DNA from: Alphaproteobacteria bacterium | GTDB taxonomy: Bacteria > Pseudomonadota > Alphaproteobacteria > Micavibrionales > Micavibrionaceae | Assembly (NCBI GenBank): GCA_030432775.1 | Contig: JAUILO010000121.1 | Location: 1 to 7,230 of the forward strand | Length of the DNA stretch: 7,230 nt | Reading direction: 5' to 3' | Part shown: positions 1 to 4,604 of the stretch, piece by piece | Numbering within the stretch: the first letter of the stretch is position 1 | Layout: the number at the start of each line of letters is the position of its first letter | The notes under the pieces: model-generated | The model's database searches: none | Told to the model about the DNA's origin: nothing | The model's input: the letters and a program-made list of their open reading frames with translations, nothing else | Position numbers and translations under genes: made by a program

Positions 1-471
1 TTTACGTAAATGTGCCAATAACGAATCACACCCGCGATCAATAAGCTGCAAAACATGTTCAAAACCGGCTATACTGCCATAATACGGATCCGGTATATCA
101 ATGACATCCCCGCCCTGCACAAAGTCCAAAAACATATGCAATTCAGCCCTTTGCTCTTTTATCGCACCATGTTTCAGGTAATCCATATGCGAGCGATCCA
201 TAGCCAGGATCATATCAAAATCGTCATAATCAGACGGCTTTATCTTTCGCGCCCGCAGATCTGCCATATCAATTCCGTGACTGGCCGCAACTTTAATTGA
301 CCGGCTATCAGGCGGTGAGCCAATATGATAACCATGGGTTCCGGCCGAGTCATAGCGCAACACACTGCCCAGCCCTGCGGCCCGTACCTTATACCTAAAA
401 CAAGCTTCAGCCGTGGGCGAACGGCATATATTTCCGGTGCACAGGAATAATATTTTGTGTTTTTGTTCCAT
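1..471 (-). CDS. Low-molecular-weight protein-tyrosine phosphatase, partial (C-terminus cut by left edge)
   Basis: This gene reads leftwards from ATG at 471-469 and is still open at base 1, giving 157 residues. It is a cytoplasmic LMW phosphatase that hydrolyses phosphotyrosine through a cysteinyl-phosphate intermediate. The P-loop lies near the N-terminus as LCTGNICRSPTAE, with the CX5R nucleophile Cys11, Arg17 and Ser18. The general-acid loop is DPYYG at residues 128-132, with Asp128 as proton donor. The family usually has about 150-160 residues, so only a few C-terminal residues are likely missing. No strong Shine-Dalgarno precedes the ATG, but the P-loop lies at the usual distance from it. 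The gene is divergent from the ornithine-lipid genes and not in their operon. In other bacteria such enzymes act on tyrosine kinases of polysaccharide export or on general regulatory targets. No partner kinase is visible, so the substrate is unknown. An arsenate reductase of the same fold is less likely because of the intact DPYYG loop. Confidence 0.93.
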   Translation of the reverse strand, partial: MEQKHKILFLCTGNICRSPTAEACFRYKVRAAGLGSVLRYDSAGTHGYHIGSPPDSRSIKVAASHGIDMADLRARKIKPSDYDDFDMILAMDRSHMDYLKHGAIKEQRAELHMFLDFVQGGDVIDIPDPYYGSIAGFEHVLQLIDRGCDSLLAHLRK

Positions 472-665
472 TCTTTGTCTCACGCGGCTTTATTTTAGAA
501 TACCTATCCCATATAGTATTATCACCAGATATAAACTGCAATAAAACCAACAAAGAGATTTATCCTTGACGTTTACGCCTAGGAATGGTGAATATGCGAT
601 GTTTACAGATAGAATTAAACGGCTAATTACAGCGTAAATTATAGTCACAGAATAGATGTTGAATT
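472..665. other. Divergent intergenic region
   Basis: This 194-base AT-rich region separates the leftward phosphatase from the rightward ornithine-lipid genes and should carry promoters for both. For the rightward gene the best -10-like hexamer is TATAGT at 640-645, 5 of 6 to consensus, with only a poor -35 (TTAAAC at 615-620, spacing 19). An isolated TTGACG occurs at 566-571 with no convincing -10 at the right distance. I see no clear operator, RNA gene or riboswitch. Confidence 0.4.
513..541 (-). promoter_or_regulatory. Candidate sigma70-like promoter for the phosphatase gene
   Basis: On the minus strand TTGCAG (541-536) and TACTAT (518-513) are separated by 17 bases, about 40 bases upstream of the phosphatase start. 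The -35 matches the consensus at 3 of 6 positions and the -10 at 4 of 6, so this is a weak prediction in an AT-rich stretch where such matches arise by chance. Confidence 0.25.
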
Positions 666-1535
666 ATGGGACTATCCCAAATCAGTATAGAAAGCGTTGA
701 GGTTCGCCTCGCACAAAGCGAAGAAGAGATCAGGGCTGCACAGCACCTTCGTTACAAAGTATTTTATGAAGAATACTCTGCGACACCTACAGAAGATATG
801 GCAGCACAGCGACGCGACTTCGATTCATTTGATGATGTTACCGATCATCTGGTTGCTATTGACCACAGCAAAAGCGACATTAACGAAAAGATCGTGGGCA
901 CGTATAGACTTCTACGTCAGGACATTGCCCAAAAGCACGGCGAATTTTACACCAGCAGCGAATATAACATTTCATCTCTGATCAATTGCGGCGAGCCTTT
1001 ATTAGAACTTGGGCGCTCCTGCGTGCTTGCAGACTATCGCACTAGACCTATCTTACAAAAACTATGGGAAGCGATTGTAGATTATACATTCCGTCATGAT
1101 CTGGGATTGTTATTTGGCTGCGCCAGCCTGCACGGTACAGACATAAACGCGTTAGCCCTACAGCTATCATACCTGCACCATTTCCACACAGCGCCTGATA
1201 AATTCAAGGCTGTGGCTGTGAAAGACCGTTATATCGATATGAATATTATCCCTAAAAGCGATATCGAGATCAAACAAGCCTTCAAAGAATTGCCGCCGCT
1301 TGTCAAAGGCTACCTGAGAGCAGGCGCATATATTGGCGAAGGCGCGGTTATAGACCACCAATTCAACACAACAGATGTCTGTATCATATTGCCGGTACAC
1401 CAAATTGCCGACCGTTACAAAAATCACTACACACGAAAAATCAACAAAGCGGCTGACGACAAAAAAGAACTCGCACGAAAAGTCGAGGAAGATGCCGAAC
1501 AGGCGGAAACTGTTCTGGCACGCGGCTCGATTTAA
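666..1535 (+). CDS. olsB: OlsB-like L-ornithine N(alpha)-acyltransferase
   Basis: Predicted to transfer a 3-hydroxyacyl chain from acyl carrier protein to the alpha-amino group of ornithine, giving lyso-ornithine lipid at the cytoplasmic face of the inner membrane. The 289 residues follow the OlsB/hemolysin-like GNAT layout: LRYKVFYEEY near residues 28-37, VGTYRLLR at 77-84, LELGRSCV at 113-120, FGCASLHGTD at 150-159, and a closing block PPLVKGYLRAGAYIGEG from residue 210 with DVCIIL at 237-242. The last 40 or so residues are charged, helical and probably variable. The ATG at 666 is preceded in frame by TGA at 660-662, so no longer start exists, although no clear ribosome site is visible. A PlsC-family gene begins 50 bases downstream, which strengthens the OlsB assignment. 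Homologues that acylate other amines exist, so ornithine as substrate is inferred from the family and context. Confidence 0.88.
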   Translation: MGLSQISIESVEVRLAQSEEEIRAAQHLRYKVFYEEYSATPTEDMAAQRRDFDSFDDVTDHLVAIDHSKSDINEKIVGTYRLLRQDIAQKHGEFYTSSEYNISSLINCGEPLLELGRSCVLADYRTRPILQKLWEAIVDYTFRHDLGLLFGCASLHGTDINALALQLSYLHHFHTAPDKFKAVAVKDRYIDMNIIPKSDIEIKQAFKELPPLVKGYLRAGAYIGEGAVIDHQFNTTDVCIILPVHQIADRYKNHYTRKINKAADDKKELARKVEEDAEQAETVLARGSI

Positions 1536-1585
1536 ATAACTACACCGCGAAGTCGATCCATATAACGCAGATAACGCAAACGTAC

Positions 1586-2386
1586 ATGCCCCAAATCATT
1601 GCCACAATCAAACTTCTGACTTTTCTAGCCATTGCCATTGTTCTGGCATTTTTACAATGTTTCGTCCTTCTTCTTACAGGAAACCGTTTTACCCACACAC
1701 TTCCGCGCATATTATGCCGCAGCGTTTGTGCGATATTCGGCATAAAAATACATGTAAAAGGCGCAACACCACCAGCATATAACTGTTTTTTCGCAGGTAA
1801 TCACATTTCATATCTTGATATCATGGTGCTGGGCGCGACCATAAAAGGGTCATTTGTTGCCAAATCCGAAGTTGCTGGATGGCCCTTATTCGGGCAGCTT
1901 GCCGTACTTCAGAAAAGCATATTCATCACGCGATCCAAACAAGGAACGCGCGACGGCAGCACACAAATACAGAACAGGTTAAATCAAGGCGACAACCTAA
2001 TCATATTTCCCGAAGGCACATCAACAAACGGTCAGCAAATCCTGCCATTTAAATCCAGCTTTTTCGAACCACTGCTCCACGTTGACAAAAGCGTTACAAT
2101 ACAGCCCTTTACCATTGAACTATCATTCATAAACGGCACAGAACCAAAAACACAGACCGATTATGACCATTACGCATGGTATGGGGATATGACATTAGCA
2201 CCGCATCTATGGAATGTTGCCAAACTCAAATCCCTGGGCGTTACCATTACCTTTCACGACGTAATTGAGCCAAAAGATTACACAAACCGAAAAGATTTGA
2301 TGAAAAAATGTGAAGAAGCCGTAGCTTTTCCGTTTAAAAAAAATTATGATCCGGATAACTTAATCACCCAAACAGATGAAAATTAA
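1586..2386 (+). CDS. olsA: PlsC-family 1-acyl-glycerol-3-phosphate / lyso-ornithine-lipid O-acyltransferase (OlsA-like)
   Basis: A 266-residue membrane-associated acyltransferase. An N-terminal hydrophobic segment spans roughly residues 4-31. The LPLAT motifs follow in order: NHISYLD at 72-78 (catalytic His73 and Asp78, HX4D), SIFITR at 111-116, FPEGTS at 141-146 (acceptor binding), and the block IV-like IQPFTIELS near 172-180. Length is usual for the family. The start at 1586 is the only ATG that keeps the hydrophobic segment; the frame is open upstream but offers no likely start codon, and no strong Shine-Dalgarno is visible. Directly following the OlsB-like gene, it most likely esterifies lyso-ornithine lipid with a second acyl chain. 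A housekeeping PlsC role in phosphatidic acid synthesis, or both activities, cannot be excluded from sequence. The acyltransferase family is near certain; the olsA function is inferred from the neighbour. Confidence 0.8.
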   Translation: MPQIIATIKLLTFLAIAIVLAFLQCFVLLLTGNRFTHTLPRILCRSVCAIFGIKIHVKGATPPAYNCFFAGNHISYLDIMVLGATIKGSFVAKSEVAGWPLFGQLAVLQKSIFITRSKQGTRDGSTQIQNRLNQGDNLIIFPEGTSTNGQQILPFKSSFFEPLLHVDKSVTIQPFTIELSFINGTEPKTQTDYDHYAWYGDMTLAPHLWNVAKLKSLGVTITFHDVIEPKDYTNRKDLMKKCEEAVAFPFKKNYDPDNLITQTDEN

Positions 2387-2403
2387 AAATAGCACGCGTA
2401 ATC

Positions 2404-2411
2404 GGAAGGAA
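2404..2411 (+). promoter_or_regulatory. Strong Shine-Dalgarno before the DUF3126 gene
   Basis: GGAAGGAA ends five bases before the ATG at 2417 and closely matches the anti-Shine-Dalgarno sequence. It contrasts with olsB and olsA, which lack any clear site, suggesting that the small protein is translated more efficiently than the genes before it. Confidence 0.7.
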
Positions 2412-2416
2412 CTTTT

Positions 2417-2644
2417 ATGGCCATTTCAAAACAAGATATCATCAGAATAGAAGCATACATGAACACAACATTCGGTACATCTTCTATATCATTGCGAGAA
2501 AGACCAAAGGCAGAAGAATCTGCGGAAGTCCTTTTGAACGGTGAATTTATCGGCGTTATTTACAAAGACGAAGAAGATGGCGAGACATCTTACGACTTTA
2601 ACATGGCCATTCTTTCAGAAGACCTTCCCAAGATGGCAGGCTAA
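2417..2644 (+). CDS. DUF3126-family small protein of unknown function
   Basis: A 75-residue soluble protein without signal peptide or membrane segment. The pattern is an N-terminal helix (DIIRIEAYMNTTFG), then basic RERPKAEESAEV, a strand-rich LNGEFIGVIYKDEEDGE and a closing YDFNMAILSEDLP. This matches my memory of DUF3126, a small family conserved in alphaproteobacteria with no known function; I could not search to confirm it. It begins 30 bases after the acyltransferase stop, has a strong Shine-Dalgarno, and probably shares the ornithine-lipid transcript. Length is normal for the family. The family is often a single-copy neighbour of unrelated genes, so adjacency here need not mean a role in lipid synthesis. 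Confidence 0.8.
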   Translation: MAISKQDIIRIEAYMNTTFGTSSISLRERPKAEESAEVLLNGEFIGVIYKDEEDGETSYDFNMAILSEDLPKMAG

Positions 2645-2690
2645 AAAATATCTTTTATGTGTTTTCCTGACTGTATAACGCTCTAATCCA

Positions 2691-2720
2691 TTGGAATTTC
2701 TCCTCTTATTCTGTTACAAT
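2691..2720 (+). promoter_or_regulatory. Likely sigma70-type promoter for the exported-protein pair
   Basis: TTGGAA (2691-2696) and TACAAT (2715-2720) are separated by 18 bases, and the -10 is preceded by TGT, an extended -10 element. The -10 matches 5 of 6 consensus bases and the -35 matches 4 of 6. It lies in the 122-base gap after the DUF3126 gene, some 40 bases before the start at 2767 when an initiation site near 2727 is assumed. It would separate the unknown pair from the lipid genes upstream. No terminator is visible between 2645 and 2690, so read-through remains possible. Confidence 0.5.
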
Positions 2721-2752
2721 AATAAAATGTAGTGGGACTGTGAGAATTTTAC

Positions 2753-2757
2753 GGGGA
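2753..2757 (+). promoter_or_regulatory. Ribosome binding site for the first exported protein
   Basis: GGGGA ends nine bases before the ATG at 2767, a slightly long but acceptable spacing. It supports this start, which is also the one that gives a complete signal peptide. Confidence 0.45.
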
Positions 2758-2766
2758 AATAGCTGA

Positions 2767-3378
2767 ATGGCTTCTGTTCGTTTTATAGTAAGTACTTGTG
2801 TTTATATAACTTTTGCCGTTGGATTCAGCGCAATAGCAAGCGCGGCTGCGTACAAATCCGATTCACACAAACTACAAATTTCACAAATATCCAGCGGTTT
2901 CGAGATGGCCAGCGCTGAAAATGAGCGCGGCCTTTTTGGCATTTTCAACAGAAAAGGTGATAGCTCAAAAGCATCGCCTTTATTTCTAGATAATCCGGAT
3001 TCAAACAAGAAATCTTCTTCAAAATCCAAGAACAAGGTTTATAAACTGGATAAGAAAACTTACATGGTGGATCGCAACTCTTCCGGTTCTCTCAGCCCTG
3101 TTGAATTATCAATCGCCAAAACAAAAGAACAAAATCAGGCCAATTTTGCAATCGCCAACGCCGAAGCTGATAAACGTGCTCAGCAAAAAGCGCTTCAATA
3201 CGAAGCAAAGCTTGCTGCCAAACGTCAAAAAAACCAACAAAAACAGCAGCAGCGCACGTCGCAAGGTCAAGGCGGTCAGAACAATACATCAACCACAAAA
3301 AAACAATATATCTACAGACCATATACCCCGAAGAGTAACGGCGCAGCCGATAACAAATATATATACAACAGCCAATAA
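2767..3378 (+). CDS. Exported basic Lys/Gln-rich protein of unknown function
   Basis: I do not recognise this 203-residue protein. Residues 1-27 look like a Sec signal peptide: one Arg, a hydrophobic core (FIVSTCVYITFAVGFSAI) and an ASA or AAA-type cleavage site near residues 25-28. The only cysteine, Cys11, lies inside that core and is not in a lipobox, so a soluble periplasmic or secreted protein is more likely than a lipoprotein. Residues 60-103 are Ser/Lys-rich and probably disordered. Residues 112-163 are Ala/Gln/Lys/Glu-rich and helix-forming, perhaps a coiled coil, ending in a Gln/Lys tract. The tail has aromatic YIYRPY (181-186) and KYIY (197-200). By hand count the mature protein has about 31 Lys+Arg against 15 Asp+Glu. 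It is followed after 14 bases by an acidic exported protein, almost certainly in the same operon. Candidate roles are binding the acidic partner, anionic polymer or cell wall; none is shown. Confidence 0.75.
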   Translation: MASVRFIVSTCVYITFAVGFSAIASAAAYKSDSHKLQISQISSGFEMASAENERGLFGIFNRKGDSSKASPLFLDNPDSNKKSSSKSKNKVYKLDKKTYMVDRNSSGSLSPVELSIAKTKEQNQANFAIANAEADKRAQQKALQYEAKLAAKRQKNQQKQQQRTSQGQGGQNNTSTTKKQYIYRPYTPKSNGAADNKYIYNSQ

Positions 3379-3380
3379 AG

Positions 3381-3385
3381 TGAGG
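3381..3385 (+). promoter_or_regulatory. Ribosome binding site for the second exported protein
   Basis: TGAGG ends seven bases before the ATG at 3393, within the 14-base gap after the preceding stop. It fixes the start and supports translation of the two exported proteins from one message. Confidence 0.6.
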
Positions 3386-3392
3386 ACCAAAG

Positions 3393-4334
3393 ATGAGACA
3401 AGATAAGAACAAACTATTTCGTATAGGTAATCTATTACACCTAGTTGTTTTAACTATTGCTATTCTTGCTATAACACCTCAAATCGTTAAGGCGCAGCCA
3501 GCCACTGCTTGTGATCCTGAATATATGGATGCCCTTGAATCCAAAGCATATCTGGAAGTACAGCGCGAGATAACACAAAATAAAAATCTTATTTTCAAAC
3601 CGGATAGTGTTCTTGAATACACTTGTTTCAACAGATTCGTGCGCGAAGTTGCGCGCGGTGATGGAGCAGGTCTATTCAGTGAAACAGACCAGCTTGGCGA
3701 CACACCAGTTGATGATGATGATCTTGGTGATCACCTCGGCGCAGTCGTGGGCGCGTCAATCAGCGCCTATATTGCCGGCAACTTTGAACACACATTTCTA
3801 AATGAGCGCAGCTCGCTTAATTACGATGAAGATGATGTTGATAACGGCAGCTATAACTGTAGCATGATGCGACAAGTATGGGCCGAAGCCAGATGTATGA
3901 ACTTTCTTGATGAAGCAGACAGAGATTCGTTCTTTGATTTTGCTTGGTATGAAAGCAATGATCCACGTGTTGCTATGCCAGGCATTGCCGAATGTACACC
4001 ACCTGGCGCAATTGCCGATATGAGATCCGAGGCATATGCCAAAGAAAGCAATGGCGGCAATATGGCCCTATTCTCTATCACCGGCGGTGAAGAAAGAGCA
4101 TCAGGTATTGGTAACGGCGACCCATACAAAGACGATCCAATTATCACCCATCTTGATAAAATCATGCCTCCAGGCGTTGCCGGTGCATCTTGTGGACACG
4201 CAGTACCTACAGGTATCGTTGTTGATATTCCAAGCGGCAGCAAATATTGTGAGTGTGTATGTACCAACCCATCTTGTACATATAGCGGCGGTGGAGAATC
4301 CGACCCATGTACCTGTGGCGGATCTTGTAATTAA
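3393..4334 (+). CDS. Exported acidic cysteine-rich protein of unknown function
   Basis: A 313-residue protein I cannot assign. It begins with a basic stretch (RQDKNKLFR), a hydrophobic core at about 14-29 and a VKA|Q signal-peptidase I site near 34, so it should be exported by Sec. The mature chain has about 47 acidic against 18 basic residues. It has 13 cysteines, at 40, 78, 156, 168, 201, 267, 286, 288, 290, 295, 306, 308 and 312; the last seven fall within 27 residues as CxCxCx4C and CxCx3C. Other features are an N-terminal block CDPEYMDALESKAYLE, an acidic VDDDDLGDH loop, a small-residue stretch GAVVGASISAYIAG (116-129) and YDEDDVD. The folded-looking N-terminal half suggests a genuine conserved domain. 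Disulfides in the periplasm or metal binding at the C-terminus are both possible. It lies 14 bases after the basic exported protein and is probably co-expressed with it. Confidence 0.8.
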   Translation: MRQDKNKLFRIGNLLHLVVLTIAILAITPQIVKAQPATACDPEYMDALESKAYLEVQREITQNKNLIFKPDSVLEYTCFNRFVREVARGDGAGLFSETDQLGDTPVDDDDLGDHLGAVVGASISAYIAGNFEHTFLNERSSLNYDEDDVDNGSYNCSMMRQVWAEARCMNFLDEADRDSFFDFAWYESNDPRVAMPGIAECTPPGAIADMRSEAYAKESNGGNMALFSITGGEERASGIGNGDPYKDDPIITHLDKIMPPGVAGASCGHAVPTGIVVDIPSGSKYCECVCTNPSCTYSGGGESDPCTCGGSCN

Positions 4335-4346
4335 TCACAGTTAATA

Positions 4347-4375
4347 TTGTGAATTCGTAGCGATTGCATTATAAA
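4347..4375 (+). promoter_or_regulatory. Candidate sigma70-type promoter before the small ORF and waaA operon
   Basis: TTGTGA (4347-4352) and TATAAA (4370-4375) are separated by exactly 17 bases. They match consensus at 4 of 6 and 5 of 6 positions. Transcription would start near 4382, about 20 bases before the candidate ATG at 4402 and about 220 bases before waaA. The -10 lies inside the left arm of the inverted repeat, so a protein bound to that dyad would block it. Confidence 0.45.
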
Positions 4376-4405
4376 CATTGAGCTTATTATCGAGGTTTAT
4401 AATGC
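4366..4405. repeat. Perfect 11-base inverted repeat over the -10 box and small-ORF start
   Basis: GCATTATAAAC (4366-4376) is the exact reverse complement of GTTTATAATGC (4395-4405), with 18 bases between. The left arm covers the candidate -10, and the right arm covers the end of a GAGG ribosome site and the ATG at 4402. As DNA it could be a repressor operator. In a read-through RNA it could form a stem hiding the ribosome site. The arms are AT-rich, so a chance origin remains possible. Confidence 0.6.
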
Positions 4406-4572
4406 GCGCTGCGGTTATTATGTTTGATGAAACACAGTCAGAAAATGACGCCTGCTATTTTATACCCTTATCATTGAGGTTAAAACAAAGCCCTGATACA
4501 CCTTATTCACCTTTAATAAGTATAATATGCCGTGATGCACGGGTTAAACCTGTCGAAAAACAAGCGGTATAA
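4402..4572 (+). CDS. Possible small protein, 56 residues, unknown function
   Basis: The case for this gene is its setting. ATG at 4402 has GAGG at 4392-4395 with a 6-base spacing, and a promoter-like pair lies just upstream. The frame could begin eight codons earlier at TTG 4378, but the ATG with the better-placed ribosome site is preferred. The product (MRAAVIMFDETQSEND..., ending VEKQAV) has no signal peptide, no clear membrane helix and no recognised motif; a hydrophobic patch PLISIICRDARVK lies near the C-terminus. It ends 32 bases before waaA. It could be a real small gene, a leader of the lipid A operon, or a chance frame in an AT-rich gap. Nothing in its composition settles this. Confidence 0.3.
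   Translation: MRAAVIMFDETQSENDACYFIPLSLRLKQSPDTPYSPLISIICRDARVKPVEKQAV
4502..4520 (+). repeat. Small hairpin inside the candidate small ORF
   Basis: CTTATT (4502-4507) can pair with AATAAG (4515-4520) around a 7-base loop. It is AT-rich and followed by TATAATATGCC, not a T-run, so it is a poor terminator candidate. Confidence 0.25.
4521..4526 (+). promoter_or_regulatory. Isolated consensus -10 hexamer upstream of waaA
   Basis: TATAAT at 4521-4526 matches the -10 consensus perfectly and lies 78 bases before the waaA start. No -35 can be found at 16-18 bases, and there is no extended TGN. It could start a waaA transcript only with an activator or an alternative upstream contact, and may be chance. 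Confidence 0.25.
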
Positions 4573-4573
4573 A

Positions 4574-4604
4574 CAAGAATAACAACATCAAGAATAACAA
4601 GAAT
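4574..4604 (+). repeat. Short direct repeats immediately before the waaA start
   Basis: CAAGAATAACAA occurs at 4574-4585 and again at 4589-4600, and a shortened CAAGAAT at 4598-4604 ends at the ATG of waaA. The purine-rich repeats replace a recognisable Shine-Dalgarno. They may come from slippage, or serve as an A-rich translation enhancer. Confidence 0.6.

Larger units (their letters stand above)
4335..4604. other. Regulatory-looking intergenic region upstream of waaA
   Basis: These 270 bases hold, in order: a weak TCACA/TGTGA dyad (4335-4352) with no T-run, so not a convincing terminator; a promoter-like pair; an 11-base inverted repeat; a possible 56-codon gene; a 6-base hairpin; an isolated TATAAT; and short direct repeats running up to the waaA start. 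Each is listed separately. No tRNA or recognised small RNA is apparent. Confidence 0.5.

Noticed and set aside
55..300. 81-codon plus-strand frame at the left edge
   Set aside because: It is antisense to the phosphatase, whose catalytic motifs are intact.
615..629. TTAA-containing stretch as a CtrA site
   Set aside because: TTAA-N7 is followed by ATTA, not TTAA, so the cell-cycle regulator consensus is not met.
1562..1579. Near-tandem ATAACGCAG/ATAACGCAA before the acyltransferase gene
   Set aside because: Only two 8-9-base units in a short gap. Too small to interpret, and not placed like a ribosome site.
2797..2799. Cys11 of the basic exported protein as a lipobox cysteine
   Set aside because: The preceding residues are V-S-T, not a lipobox, and the cysteine lies too early, inside the hydrophobic core.
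3092..3412. 106-codon minus-strand frame and 101-codon plus-strand frame overlapping the two exported genes
   Set aside because: Both lack ribosome sites and cross the junction of two better supported genes. The repetitive Lys/Gln coding gives open alternative frames.
3711..3722. Four tandem GAT codons as a microsatellite
   Set aside because: It simply encodes part of the acidic Asp run, and is too short to be a notable repeat.
3851..4267. 138-codon antisense frame on the minus strand opposite the acidic exported gene
   Set aside because: No ribosome site or recognisable domain, and the plus-strand frame has a signal peptide, ribosome site and operon spacing. It is a shadow of the sense gene.
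4335..4352. TCACA-N8-TGTGA dyad as a terminator or CRP/FNR-type site
   Set aside because: The stem is short and AT-rich with no T-run, and the half-sites are in the opposite order to a CRP site (TGTGA-N6-TCACA).
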